In this document: piece by piece, positions 49,212 through 61,328 of the stretch
How the letters are laid out: each line of letters opens with the position of its first letter
Numbering within the stretch: the first letter of the stretch is position 1
Assembly: GCA_034440635.1 (NCBI GenBank)
Contig: JAOTON010000977.1
Span: 1,279,001 to 1,343,000 of the forward strand
Direction of reading: 5' to 3'
DNA from: Lepas anatifera
Lineage: Eukaryota; Arthropoda; Thecostraca; Lepadidae
Length of the DNA stretch: 64,000 bases
Made by a program: the position numbers and the translations under genes
Notes under the pieces: generated by a model
What the model was told of the DNA's origin: nothing
The model's input: only the letters and a program-made list of their open reading frames with translations
Databases searched by the model: none

Positions 49212-49640
49212 CTTTGTTGTGAAAAAGTATGTCATCCTCCACATTGGTGCTCGTAACAGTCTTCACAACTATGTAATGTGAAGTAAGAGCCCCACTGAAG
49301 ACTTATCAAGTAGAAAGGGACCTAGGTGTGCTAGTCATCGATAGCAATCTCAAGTTTCAGGAGCGTGTGCTGTCTGCAGTCACTAAGCGATCAAAGTTCT
49401 GGCGGCTATTCATAGATTATTTGCCCATAAATACAAGTTCCCCCTGCCCATACTCAACACAATATTTGTTGGTCCTTTACTAAAATGCAGATACTTTTCT
49501 TGGGAACCATTCAAATGAGCAGATGAGAGAGTGGAAAGGGTGCATTATTGAGCAACTCACACACTCCAAGGTTTATCCTATAGGGATAGGCTGCCAGAGC
49601 TTCTCATATTACAAGTGGTGCAATGGTGACATGGTCAGTG
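49212..49640 (+). pseudogene. Decayed LINE reverse-transcriptase fragment
   Basis: In broken frames the plus strand encodes blocks matching the ORF2 thumb and C-terminal region: KKYVILHIGARN, VERDLGVLVIDSNLKF and SYRDRLPELLI. It is more diverged than the fragment at 4443-4995 and lies directly after the young element. Confidence 0.7.
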
Positions 49641-49858
49641 TGTAGTCCAACTGCAAAAAATGTGTAAAATCACAAAAAGGTGGTTCATTCTCAACTGTAG
49701 AGTGTTCATTTATGTTTTAGCTATGAAATAAGACACAAATCAAAGTACAACACACACTTCCATGACCTTAATCAAAATGTAATTCAAAAGGAAGTTGCAT
49801 GATGTTGTAGAAAATATGGGTAGAAATAAAAAAGATAAATTCACTAGTTTGAACCACA

Positions 49859-49923
49859 CCTAACCTAACCCAACCTAACCTAGCCTAGCCTAACCTAACC
49901 TAACCTAACCTAACCTAGCCTAA
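49859..49923. repeat. Interstitial arthropod-type telomere repeat (CCTAA/TTAGG)n
   Basis: About thirteen pentamers of CCTAA run head to tail, with a few CCTAG or CCCAA variants. The complement TTAGG is the ancestral arthropod telomere repeat. The flanks show no other telomeric feature. Confidence 0.85.
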
Positions 49924-50088
49924 TCATGTCCCAGCCTGCAAATTATGGCAGCAGGCCAGACGAGTCGCACCAGCCATCTAAAATTCTCCCACCACCAGCC
50001 TCCAAAAATTTGCACCAATATGCCATATACCAGGGAGAAAAACACTCCCATTCCTACCCACACATTGTAATGCTACCTCTGTTATTAG

Positions 50089-50536
50089 TTAAAGGGAATG
50101 TGGCACCTTCATAACGTGATTTTAATTGAGATAGCCAAGTTGTAAAGCAAGTCAGAAAACCCAGTATTCCATATATCATTTGTCTTGGAACTCGATATTT
50201 CCATAGAAAAAGCTAAAACCTACCTGACACCAACTCCTCGTCAACCCCTCGCTGGGTGGCTATTGTTGTGAGCTGACGTCATATGCTGACGTCATGATGA
50301 GCATCAGCCAATCAAAGCCCTTGAAGCATTTTAAGTATGGTAGTGGTTGCCAGATCATGACATCATCCACAGGCAGATATTTATTTATCTTCCTGGAGGA
50401 GTATTTTTAAAAACAAAATATTGAGCTTATTGAACATTTTTCAGAGAAATCATGAGTGGTTTCATTATTTTTGGCTAAAAGTATGCCTAATTTCACTAAA
50501 TTCCAGGATTCGACCAAGGTGCCACATTTCCTTCAA
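50089..50536. mobile_element. TTAA-flanked MITE, family C, copy 3
   Basis: It begins at TTAA (50089-50092) with AGGGAATGTGGCACCTT and ends with GGTGCCACATTTCCT, followed by TCAA, a mutated TTAA. The interior matches copy 1 in the same orientation. Confidence 0.88.
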
Positions 50537-50699
50537 GGAATTTTTCTCAATCTCCCTCCTCTGTCTTGATAACCATTTGGAACCATACATGTGTATTTCA
50601 CACATTCACACACACACTAGGACCGTGCAGCGAAAAAGGCAGTACAAGTGCCACACATGAATGAAGGAAAGGTATGGGAGTAAGGTATTTGAATGAACG

Positions 50700-50995
50700 A
50701 TTTGAAATTTGAGCACCGCACGCTCCAGGAGCAAAGAGGCGGGGGGAAGAGCGCGACTCTGACGCGTCCCACTCCATACTCGACCGCAAAACCGATGGGT
50801 GGCGGCGAGTCCGAGCGGCGGCGGCGGCGGCGGCGAGTCCGTGCGGGGCCCCTGGTGGTATATACCGCAACTGACACGGTAGCGGAGAATTTGATGGCGC
50901 GGCGGGCTCGAGTAACATGGAGCGAGGCACATGAGCCAGAGTTGAGGGCGAGACGAACGGACGGCGTTTGCTTAACTGGGGTGCGAGGATAGCGT
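50700..50995. other. GC-rich island with a (CGG)n run
   Basis: This GC-rich block in AT-rich surroundings contains GGCGGCGGCGGCGGCGGCGA at about 50816-50835 and TGGTATATACCG at about 50852-50863. It may be a promoter or 5' UTR of an unseen transcript. Open frames exist on both strands, but none is recognisable as a protein. Confidence 0.35.
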
Positions 50996-51776
50996 TAGTG
51001 AAGAGATGGAAGGAAAGGCTGTTTATTTTGAGACAAAGGCAGTGGATGTAGCAAAGACAGTAGCATCGACAATGTTCTAAGTTAATTCTCAAAGTACACT
51101 TCATGGATGTAGTTTTCGTACATTGTTTAGCCATTATTTGTTTGTTTTAATTGTCACCTTCCTCGCACCAGTCTCACAAATTCGCACCAGGTTGATAAAA
51201 TTCGCACCACTCGCTCCTGTCTCCAAGGGCACTCACACTGGCGAGATCCCGTCGAAAATGCCATACTTTGCAAACTGGATCATGTCTCGATTTAGCGAGC
51301 CGGCCTGCGGCGCACCGAGCCGAGATTTGGTACACTTTCACAACAGTGCCTTACCTCTGGTACAAAGGCACCGATCGTCAGTCAGCTGATGGTTTCCATA
51401 ATCTAACTGATGATCAGCTGCCATTGTCTTTCGTCAATTCTGGTGTTTTGTTTATTTACGGTGATGGACGGCGCGTGATTATGACATTCAGGTTAAGTAA
51501 GTGTTGAAAATCGGGGTTTAAGTGGGAGTGGCACTACAGGACCTCACTTAATGGAAAGAAGGTGTCTTGCTGATTCTGAAAATGTATGATTTCTCTAGAA
51601 AATATTTCGGGAAAGTGGACGTCTTATTTAAGGTTAGCCATAACATCTTCATGGAGCCATCGATCAGGACCCTGACCTTTTTGTCTGGACTTGTCCTTTC
51701 ACACCCATGGTCTCCCATAGAAGCTGCTGAAGTCAAATGTAAAAAGGGCAAGGCAGGCCTCTTTTTGTGTTCTTAT
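50996..51776. other. Intergenic, no supported gene
   Basis: Nothing recognisable is seen. The end near 51640-51776 may be a further decayed part of the LINE 3' end that follows. Confidence 0.3.
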
Positions 51777-52108
51777 AGTTAATAGCTGGAACCCTCTGCC
51801 ACCATTTGTGGTGGAAGCTCCCTTTCTCAATTAGTTTAAGATCAGACTGGACAACTTCTGGACCCACTTATGTATGATGCTCCAGACTAACCTGGGAGTC
51901 CCCAGGTTAGTTAGAGTTACTGAGTTACTTAGTTACACTTGTGCGGAGTTACTGAGCAATCTTGCTCAGTAACTCCGCACAAGTGTGAAACCTGAAAATG
52001 ACTGAGTAAAGATTTCCTGCAATCGAGCTGGTGAGAGAAAAAGCCAGCAGGCCATCATTGGTCTCCATATTCTGAAATCCCCAGGTAAGATAAGGTAAGG
52101 TTATTTGG
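51777..52108 (+). pseudogene. LINE ORF2 C-terminus and 3' UTR with GGTAA-type tail
   Basis: It begins with a VNSWNPLPPFVVEAP-like translation, equivalent to VNDWNGLPSHVVTAP in the intact ORF2. The 3' UTR block GAGAGAAAAAGCCAGCAGGC and GGTCTCCATATTCTGAAATC follows, then AGGTAAGATAAGGTAAGG. An internal perfect inverted repeat (GAGTTACTGAGCAA / TTGCTCAGTAACTC, 51946-51973) lies in the UTR. Confidence 0.72.
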
Positions 52109-53879
52109 TGGATATGGATATATAACCAATTATGATTTTGACCATCATTATGATTCATTCCACCATCATGTGTTGACTAACAATAAATGTGTTTTCTTTT
52201 TATCCCACATGGTGCACAAATACCTTTTGTCTTCTATGCACAGCCTGTTGCACTTTCCTTTAGCCATCTTAATGTGGTAATTAATTTTCATGAATTTTTA
52301 ATGGTCAAGTCTCCTTCCTTGGAGGCTAGTTGTAAACTTTGTTAGTTCTGCTGTAAATGTTAAAATGTAATCCTACATCTGTTTAAAATCTAAAGGTCCC
52401 TCTTCTGAACTTCTTAGATACTTAAGCTGCTGCACAATATGCTGTTTTTGTGGTCCACTAGTGCTACCTCCACTAAATTTCCACTCACTGAAACTGCTAC
52501 CGTTACTTGAGCTAATTTTACAGAAAGGAGGAACTGCTATCTGCTATTATAACACTACTAAATTGCATTTTCAGTGCAACTAAAGTGCACAAAAACTTTT
52601 TAATGCCTAACGTTTTTGGCTATGGTATGCGACCTTGCTTACTTTTGCGATTTTCAGGATAATATTGCTTCTCCTGATAGTGTCAGCTTGCAGTCTGATG
52701 ACGTCAGCAGTGTGGTAATGGAACCAGATTGTTTTCTACTAGGATCCCTAGATCTCTCTATCTACAGTGAGTGTTACTAAGTTGTAGTCCATAGAGACTG
52801 TGCAAATATATGTGATTTTGTCTCTCCAAAAAATAGAAGAGAAGGCCTGTTGAAGTTCAGAGGTAACTAATTTTCTAGTCCATTCCAGGATGTTGCAGAT
52901 AGATCTTCCTGAATTCCCTGTTGTTGTGACATTGTTTCTATTGCTTTAAACAGCTTTGCTTCGTATGCAAGGGCTCCTTTGGTTCTTAACAGGTGCTTCA
53001 GTGGGCAAGCCAGTCGGCATAAGGTGACAGGTTTTGACGTAATTTTGTTGGGGCAGCCTCAGGGGAGACCTACCAGCTTGGGGCAGATTTTGCCCATCTT
53101 TGGGGCAGGTAAGGAATCCTTGGCGCAGAAACGGACACTTGGGGGCAGCTGATGCACCGAGTTGGAGACGGAAGTACTGAAAAGAAAAAAAATAGAGAAA
53201 AGAATTGGCGATTGTTGTTTTTTAGTGGCCTTCCTGTGGTATCAAATGAAGATGTATGCCCCGCTGGAAAGAAACGTCTGCCCCAGTAACCACTGACGGG
53301 GCCCATATAGCCTCTGCAGCCAATGTGCCCTGAAACTCCAGTTATCTGCCCCAGTAGCCGAATCTATATCCTGACTGGGGCAGACTTTGAGCTACCCCAA
53401 ACACGTTGTGGAGAAGCCTGCTGCGGTATGAGAACTGACACTCGAGGTCCTCATAGGCTTTTCTGATGTTTTTCATTGTGTTTTCATATGAACAGCTAAC
53501 CAATGTAACTTTCTTTTTCCTAGACAGGGCGCACGGCAGCTTGGTCATTGTGTGTTTCCGGTGTTAATGTAAGGGTGCTATTCGTCGGGGTCGGGAAGGG
53601 GTGCGCCTGATTGAGTGGTTTATTAAGCTGGGAAAATATTCTCAAACAGAAACTGCTTGAAAAACCATAACTTTATGTACGAGCACTGAAAAGCCCACTG
53701 TTTATGTCCCTATTAAAGACGGAGTCATAAATAAAATATTTCCAAGTGTGAGCTTATGAAGCGGTTCAGTCCCTGCTAAATGGAAGAATACATAGCTAAG
53801 TAGTGAAAAGTTCGCATGTTCAAGGAACCATGCCAAGAACGGCTCAACCGTACAGAAATACCGACTGTGTTTAGCCTTG
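52109..53879. other. Intergenic with a CTGCCCC-rich repeat
   Basis: No gene is supported. From 53050 to 53395 the motif CTGCCCCAG and its complement recur several times in both orientations. A SINE-tail-like phrase (CCCATATAGCCTCTGCAGCC) occurs at about 53300. Confidence 0.35.
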
Positions 53880-55505
53880 GAGATTTAAAAATGCTCCTTG
53901 ACCTAAATGACCTTCAAGGTCAAGCAAGGTCACAAGTGTCAAATCTGAGTGATAATGGGGGCGTATTAGAAAATGGTTATTCTGCGAATAAGTCGCGAAT
54001 GCATTGAAACAAACTATTAGCGCATTGAGAAAGCTCCATATTAAGTGTTTTTTCTTTGATTATTTTTAGGTCTAGTGTATTCAACTTCGTTCACCTATGA
54101 CATCACAACACGACCTTGACCTCTGCCCATTATAGTGTACACCATCGTCCATCGGTGACGCTACATCACCCCCTCCGATAGAAATGAGGGTTGGATATTG
54201 ACCCCTGACCTTTGACATCGATCTGTGGCCTTCGACTCCGCCTTTTTTAAAGACTCCGTCCTGGGTAACCTTAACTATGATGTAACATTATATAAATCGT
54301 ACCGAGTGACGACATCGGGGAGAAATCTCTGAGCCCTTGAAGAGACCGTCGTGACCTTGATCTGTGATCTTGAAGAAACTATCGTGACCTTGATCTGTGA
54401 CTTTTGATCTTGAAAATGATCTTCATGTGATGTGACATGTGGATCCATACATATATTATTATCATCAAACACGATGGGTAAACAAAAGTACAGGGATTAA
54501 AAAAGCACAAAACGTCATAAAGAGGCCAAAAAAGCACGAATACAAAAAATAGCCACAAAGATGACGCTGCACGAAACAGGCCTAGGGCTAGGTGAAACAG
54601 GCCTGAGAAACATGCCCCGAGCACAGATAGGCCGAAGCGCGAGAGATGCCGGTATTTTCGGGAGCAGCGGCGACACAGCTGAAGTGGCGGGACAGTACAT
54701 GGTGCAATGAACATGTTAAAAAAATGAAAAGAAAAGAGGGTAATGGGAAAATAACAAAATTAAATAATGTAAAATAAACAAATCACATATGATCCTGATT
54801 ATATGGCCTTTGGCGTCACCACTCGGCCTACAATGCAAATGGATTAGCGCGACCACGCAGTTGAAACGGTACCAAAACATAGGTCTGATATCAAAGGGAG
54901 TGTCCCATTTTTATAATGGGTTTTTGAACTGAAATGACACTTTTTAGAGCATGTGGAGAAAAAATTATTGTCACATTTCATTTCGCACAAAGCTCTATAT
55001 TATATTTACGCACACTTCAAAGTTCAAAACAAATGACACTATGTCCTGATTTCAAACCACGAAGGAGTGTCTCTTTATCTGGTAACGCATGCCACGTGGT
55101 TAGTTCTAAGGAATGCCGTAGATTTTGGCACGTTGCATGCCGAAAGCAATCAGCTCAGCTCAGCTTCACAATGCCACAGGATGCTGAGTTCGACCCAGGG
55201 TAGAGGGGAAAAGGCGGCATCCTTATCTTGACGGCTAAAGGTGGAAACAAAGTATGGTTTCTTCTTGTTCAGATCTGATTTATCCATACAAAGTCCGTTT
55301 ATATGTCCATACAAAGTGGTCTATTCGACTTGAATGCATGCAGGTAGAAGAAATGTGACCAATTAAAAATCCGCCTAGCTACCCACTCATAAATTCTCTC
55401 AAATATAGGCTAGTAAACTTGTTGCAGCTCCTTACGGTTTTTTGGCCACCTCCGAAAAAATTCATGGGAGCACTTAGAACGCCCTCCTGTACACGTGTTA
55501 AGGTG
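53880..55505. repeat. AGGTCA-rich repeat related to those at 24.1-25.3 and 58.5-59.1 kb
   Basis: It contains dense TGACC/GGTCA runs (CTTCAAGGTCAAGCAAGGTCA near 53909, and repeats of CGTGACCTTGATCTGTGA at 54350-54400). From 54790 to 55505 it matches 25030-25335 block by block, for example CACTCGGCCTACA and TTTGGCCACCTCCGAAAAAA. The ends are not resolved. Confidence 0.55.
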
Positions 55506-55614
55506 AGGTCGGTGTATAAGTCTTGAGAGGCTAAAGAACGCGTTAGCTCTCAAAACTCCTGCTTTGTCCTCTTCACCACTTCCATACCTGTCAGTCACTT
55601 GCACCGAATGTTCC

Positions 55615-55800
55615 AATGCGGGGGTGCGGCGGCGTTGGACAAGAGCATTCGATTTCCACGCTGCCGAACCGGGTTCAAATCCCCGGGCGGGTATTCGGCA
55701 TGTATCTTTCTGATCCCCTTAATACCCTCCCAACAAAGTGAGAGTTGGTGACATCATATGGCCTCAGCAGTCGGTGTGTCGTAAAGCCTCAAAGCTCTTT
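55615..55800 (+). mobile_element. tRNA-derived SINE
   Basis: A tRNA-like head has a box A-like stretch near 55627 and box B GGGTTCAAATCCC near 55670, followed by GAGTTGGTGACATCATATGG and the core GCCTCAGCAGTCGGTGTGTCG. The core matches the phrases at 19520 and 53300. Confidence 0.65.
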
Positions 55801-56009
55801 AACGACTGACGACATGTAATAGTTTCAAAACCATTTCTAATGGAGTATCTATCACCGTACGTGTTTTTTGCTATCCAGCATAGGAACCGAAATCTAAGGG
55901 GGATTTCGGAACCCATACACCGGGTTGAAGGTTTATCGAAGACCCAGGCCCTGACTGTGAGTTAAGTGTTGCAGCACCTAGCTACCTACTAGGTCGGTAA
56001 AACGCGCCG

Positions 56010-56290
56010 TAAATCCACGCCGCGGGTTGCGGCCGTACATCGCGGTATTGTGCCGGCGCTGCGGTTGCATCACCGCCGCTGCCGCTGAGTCGTCTGCCCG
56101 CTCACCTGCGGTGACAGATGGCAGCAGCCTCGCCTCCGGCTGAGTGAGAGTGGTCAGACCGGCGCGGCGCTGGACGACTCCCTCGTCAGCGCCCCCGGGA
56201 GGGCCACCGTCTGGCCACGTCCGGGTGGACCTGCAGTACCGCCTGCTGCCCTACCCACCCGGTCACTTATCCATATCACAGGCTCCGGTG
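56010..56290. other. GC-rich island upstream of the dehydrogenase gene
   Basis: CpG-rich sequence about 1.7 kb before the first recognised exon at 58022. It could be the promoter and noncoding first exon of that gene, or an unrecognised coding exon; the open frame at 56144-56413 resembles nothing I know. Confidence 0.3.
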
Positions 56291-58021
56291 TCTGGCGGCA
56301 ACCTGTACCGAGCTGGGGTAGAAATTCGCCGACCTTCCCCGGTGGGAGTTGGGGGTTTCGATGTTTTGTTTGGTTACATCGCTCACGCCTGGCCTCTTGC
56401 CTACTTTCTTTGACTAAATTTCGTATTGTTCATTTCGCAATGCTGCGGGATCAAGTTACGCCGGACAAGATTAATCACTTTGGGTACATGAAGATGCATT
56501 AAAATTTTGCACACAATACTTAGAAATTTTGATAGTCCACAATAAGATTAATGTTAGGTTTTGACCCGAGTAGACAAAAACTCGGGCATCCACATGTGCT
56601 GATTCTGTTCCACAAAAGCCTTATGCCGATCAGAGTGTTGATAAAAGTCGACTCTGTGCCTACTTTCTAATAATTTGAATGTATACTTGGGATAATGTTT
56701 TTGTCCTAAACAGCGGGAAAATGTTTTTAATTCCTAGCTAGGTTTTGTTAGATAGAACTCTGAGAAAGAGGAAGTAAGCACAATGCAACAAAGCCCCAAT
56801 TTCATTACGCCACTGTCTAAGCCCTTTAACATCGGCCTTATTCTTTGGTTCGTGACTTTTAACTAAACGAATTTAAGATACCCGGCATATGTACTTATAT
56901 ATATTATACTTGTATATATGTACCTCACTCCCAGAGAGTTGTGGGGTCCGGGTTACCACTATGGAAAGCGCCTTTGCTTCCAGCTGTGATACCGTATCCC
57001 GCATATCTGCTCCTCGCCTGAATAATGATTTACTGGTGCCTCTGGCATATGTCTAATATACAAAAGAAATCCACCTGTCCTCGAGCTAGGAGATGTTTTC
57101 CATCTCTCAGATGTGGTTGGGTCTCTCCCATGGCTCAAATTGGAATGAATTCTCGGTGTGAAGAATGAATGGGTATGAATGAATTCTAGGTAACCTCCAT
57201 GATTCTGATGGAAGGCTTTGCCCGAAATTTACAATATAAGTGTTTTTTACCCGGACTCGAGGAGACAGGCCAGTCTACACCTTATTGGGTAATATATGTG
57301 TTGAAACTTGTACCAGAATGCAAGAGGGCAAGGTGGTTTTGACTCTTGACGATTTTTCTTTATCTCAGCGGTTCTGCTGCTATGAGGGATTTCGATCGTA
57401 CCCCTTGGCAATGCTGAAAACAAAGAAAGCCCTGTTGGGCGGTGTCTGATTCAGATCAATGATGGTTTATTGTCAGTATGGTCGGGAACGCTGAGAGAAG
57501 AACGCCGTACTTATATGATGCCATCGGGCTCAGAGTGCTATCGGATGGAAGAGTGGTAGAGTACTTAGGGTGATTTTACTATTCAAACTGTTGAACAATT
57601 TGCCTAAGTTGTCAGAGCTCACGCCACTTCCATGCCTTATGCATGCGATTTCTGGGTGATAACTTTCTACTTGATTTTCAGAGCTGCGGGGCTGCCAAAC
57701 CTGTTTGGCAGCCCCGCTGGCCCGGCCATACATTCACCGAGCGTCCGTGAATCGCTGGAGGCACTGCGCCAGCCGCATCCTCTCACCACCTGTACCCATC
57801 TGCTATGCCTGCAACCGGTTACTAGTATGGCCCGACCTGCGTCTCTGAACGGGTGTGCACTCGCCATTTCCCGTGATCTGCATCATTTGCTCAGCTGTTT
57901 ATGCTTGCTATCGTTTAAGTATCAGTGCTCAATACGGTGGGGCTTATCTCAAACATTTCCAGGGCATATTGAACCAACAGGGTTCGCTCTGGGTTCGAGC
58001 CTGACCATTCAGACTGTAGTG
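56291..58021. other. No supported feature
   Basis: No gene, RNA or clear repeat is seen, apart from a short palindrome at about 57690-57720 (CTGCCAAACCTGTTTGGCAG). Confidence 0.3.
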
Positions 58022-58205
58022 ATGATTGCGTACGCGTATTTGGAAGACCTGAACCACTGGGGTCGGTATTTCTACTCGGCCATCGTCACGGTGTTGTTGT
58101 TGAAAACGCTTCTGAATACGGTGCGGCTGTCCTGTTGCCTGTTGTATGGACACGTCATTCCACGCTTGCTAGACGTCCGCCCTCTGTCGTACGGAAAATG
58201 GTCCG
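58022..58205 (+). CDS. Alternative N-terminal exon 1a, HSD17B12/HSDL1-like dehydrogenase
   Basis: The exon runs from Met 58022 to a GTAAGT donor at 58206 and ends in phase 1. It encodes about 61 aa: a hydrophobic anchor segment (SAIVTVLLLKTLLNTVRL), then YGHVIPRLLDVRPLSYGKWS. Hydroxysteroid-dehydrogenase-like SDR proteins have a membrane-anchoring N-terminus followed by a YG-x-WA sequence just before the cofactor loop. The final YGKWS joins in frame to VVTGCTDGVG at 62910. A second exon with the same architecture lies at 61329-61509. The open frame extends upstream to 57632, so the start is uncertain. Confidence 0.7.
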
Positions 58206-58539
58206 GTAAGTCTATGTTTGTGATCCGTTGTACTTCATACGATGGGGGAAGAGGTGTTTATGCTTCCCTCCTCCACCGGGGCAAGGGTTGGCATTCACAG
58301 TGGAAAGGGGCATGTCACTAACGCGCATTGGAGGGGGCCCTGGTGGACCCCCATGGTATCTAAAAAATGCAAGAGGGTTAGAAAGAATCGTTTTGGGGCG
58401 TGTGGGGGATATAGTGGTCTATATAATGTCTAATTTTCATTGACTGTGCTGGAGACTGAGGGGGCAATGTCGCGATTGTGCGGAAAAGTCAGGAATATAC
58501 TGAAAGGGGACTGGGGTCATAAAAGGAAGGTCCTTAAAG

Positions 58540-59065
58540 TGTTTTCTTAAACTTTGGTGTTAAGGTCATTCAAGGTCATTTACCTGTGACGTCATAATAT
58601 GTATTCCCTAAAGTCAAGTACACTGTAACTAGCACTATACCAACCCTTGGGTAGGAAATGAGGATTGGCCGTGACCCTTGACCTTTTACGTTGACCTTAA
58701 CTTTAAGCTATATTTGCACGCGCAGTGGAGGGGGTGGGGTGGGTGTCTCGAGGCCCCCTACCTATTTCCCGAGATGGCCGGAGAACCGTCGTCAGCAAAA
58801 AGTGTTATTCCATCACATTTGAGAGAATTCAACTGCGCGTCGATTGGTGGAAAGGATGTCAAAAATCGGACTTTTATCTCTTGAGATTGCCAGAATCGCG
58901 CGGTCGCATCAGTTTACCGCTTTGGAGACCGAGTGGTGACTTCATAACGCCATTTAATCTATATGATATGTCAAGGTCACCTCACATGGAGGTCAAGGTC
59001 AGAGTTTACAGTTCAAGCTCATATCAACATTTTCAAGGTTAGTGACCCCAATGCTTCTGGTCTAA
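58540..59065. repeat. AGGTCA-rich repeat fragment
   Basis: AAGGTCATTCAAGGTCATTT, GAAATGAGGATTGG and TGACCCTTGACCTTTTACG match blocks around 54100-54220. Ends are not resolved. It lies between the two alternative dehydrogenase exons. Confidence 0.5.
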
Positions 59066-59519
59066 CGGTGTTACCTAGTATGAAGTAGGGGGCTGCGCTC
59101 CGGCTCTAGCATGGATCGAAAATGGCATCTGCCACTCTGGCAACCGCCACTCCGCTGCTAGCGGGATGACGTCAGCGAACACCTAGAAACGCTTAGCAAC
59201 GCTTTGTCACAGTGTATTGTGGACGACGTTCTGGAGGTGGGTTGAGTTTATGGGAAATTATACCGGTTTAACGTGGACGGTCGTAATGCAACCTTGCGTG
59301 CGAATTGGAATTATAAGCTAGGAATCGCTTTGTGATGAAATTGGCACCGTTTTCACCGTGGTTCAGTTGTCAGCGCTCTTTGAAGTTGAGGTTCGTAATC
59401 CAACGCATACAATTTCGCCGTGGGTTTTGCGGGACAATTGATCGATACACGCGCACGTAGTCCGATAGGAAGGATTTCCGCCGTTTGTTCGTTTGAAGTA
59501 AGGTGCAATAAGGCTAGGG

Positions 59520-60000
59520 TGTTTCTTTCTAACCATAGGTGTGGTCACTGAGACCACTTTCGCTCTTTGCTCTTAACTTGGTTTTTGGGATGGCGACAAT
59601 TTTGGCCCTCTTCCAAATGGTTTGCACCTGTTTGGTTTTGAGTGGCTTGTTTGCTATACGGACGAGAGCAGGTTTGCCCATGGGTCCCAACTCCTGGGAC
59701 ATCCGCGTTGATATGCCGTCGGGTCCCAGCGCTTTACCCTCAGCCTGTGGCATTGCTGTTTCCAGCTCCAACGCTCGGAAGGGTTGCAAAACTTATTACC
59801 GTTTTTATCAAGCAGGATGGTCTTCTTCAATTGGCTCGGGGGGTGTTCCCACAATTTTCTTCGCATTCTTGAGGAGGAGGGACTGTTCAGTCGGGCCTTC
59901 CAACTTGTTGCAGAAAGCTTCCGTAGCTTGGGCCTTGACATTGCGTATCTTCTCTTTGTCAGTTTGGTAGCGCTGTTGTGAGCCGTCATAAGTCGCTGCG
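59520..60000 (-). pseudogene. Decayed non-LTR reverse-transcriptase remnant (not CR1-like)
   Basis: The minus strand encodes KALGPDGISTRMSQELG and IWKRAKIVAIPKTK, equivalent to the GPDGI block and the first palm block of LINE reverse transcriptases. Upstream residues are frameshifted. It differs from the CR1-like family of this window; I cannot assign the clade. Confidence 0.65.
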
Positions 60001-60809
60001 ATTCCCCTTCGTCCGTGCAGTTCCTTCGCTTAGTCTGGCATTGTCTGCTGTGTTGGACGGTTTCCTCTGCTTACCGGGTCCACCACGGTTTGGCGTGGGT
60101 CGGGAGTGACCAGGGCGGTACCGGCGTCGACTGCAGTCCTTCATGGACTTGTTGAATTGGAAGAGTGCTACGTGAAGCGATGACGGTCTTTGTTCTTTCT
60201 TCCTGGAGAAGGCGGATTCGGTGAGCTCACAACCTTGCCCGTGACCTTGCAGGAAGGTCTGCTCGGCAGGTCCCGCTTCCAAAGACCAGGTGGGCGGCTC
60301 AGCGCTCCGGTACATACGTAGCTAAGACTGCAACGCAGAACTCGACCCTCGCCAGACCCCGGGCTCTTCTCCGCCAATACGCAATTCCCCGGCTCAGTCC
60401 CCGCTCCGCGCGGCCGCCGCTGCAGGCTAGATCACGTGACAGGGTGGGAGCCACCAATCAGCGGCACGCGCGGGTACTCCGGGAGATACGCAACCCGGAG
60501 TACCACCACCCCGGCGCTTCACGAAGGACGCAGCCTTGAGCGTAACTCTTACGAACAGCACAGGGAACAACCAGTGTAGTGAGCGACTGGTGCGTAGCTG
60601 CATGATCATTGTTTGGTGCTAATAAGAAGCCTCGGGAGCTCTCTCCGAAACAGCCAATAAGCTCGGGCTTCATCGCGGGGTTAGGATTCACCCCTTCCCC
60701 AATAAAGGTAAATGGTAATGCCCCTGTTTGAACCCTCGCCAATGAAAGGGCAAACTTCATGGTGTGCGTTATATTATGAATGTTTATTTTATATTTGCCA
60801 CTTTTTGAA

Positions 60810-61013
60810 AGTGCAAGCAGGGGCGTAGCCAAGGGGGCGGCAGGAATAGCTGCCCCCCTCTGAGGGCCCAAAGGGCCCTCCTGAGGACACGATTCTGTTA
60901 CAAGCAGGGCACTTTTTACCCATCAGGGCCCTTTTGGCGCTGTCGCAGGGGCCCTTTTGGGGGCGCCGCCCCCTCCCCCTGAACGAAATCCTGGCTACGC
61001 CCCTGAGTGCAAG
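60810..61013. mobile_element. hAT-type MITE with 8-bp target duplication
   Basis: The 188-bp element 60818-61005 begins CAGGGGCGTAGCCA and ends TGGCTACGCCCCTG. It is flanked by the direct repeat AGTGCAAG (60810-60817 and 61006-61013). An 8-bp duplication and CAGGGGCG ends are typical of non-autonomous hAT elements. The GC-rich interior is itself partly palindromic. Confidence 0.88.
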
Positions 61014-61328
61014 TATATAGGTACCGTGCCTCAGCAGCATTCAATGGTTTGCTACCGGGGGGTTCGGGATGGCTCCCTTCTCAGCTTTAACCGATGTCCG
61101 GAGGAAGAACATCTGCTCAGTGGAGGATAGTGGGAGCCTGAGATCGACCTGAACATGCATGAGTGAAGTTTTATGTGATCTCCCACCCACCCTGTTCTGT
61201 GACCCCGGCTCGCTAATTGCCATCGTAACGTATGAGTCCCGTGACGTTGAAATGCATAAATGACTAAGTAATAAACCGTCTATTTCAGGACTTTGGGCGT
61301 GAAATGAACCATACATAGGTATTCAAAC

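Noticed and set aside
56144..56413. 89-codon open frame in a GC-rich island
   Set aside because: Nothing recognisable; Pro/Arg/Gly richness is explained by base composition. Kept only as a GC-rich island.
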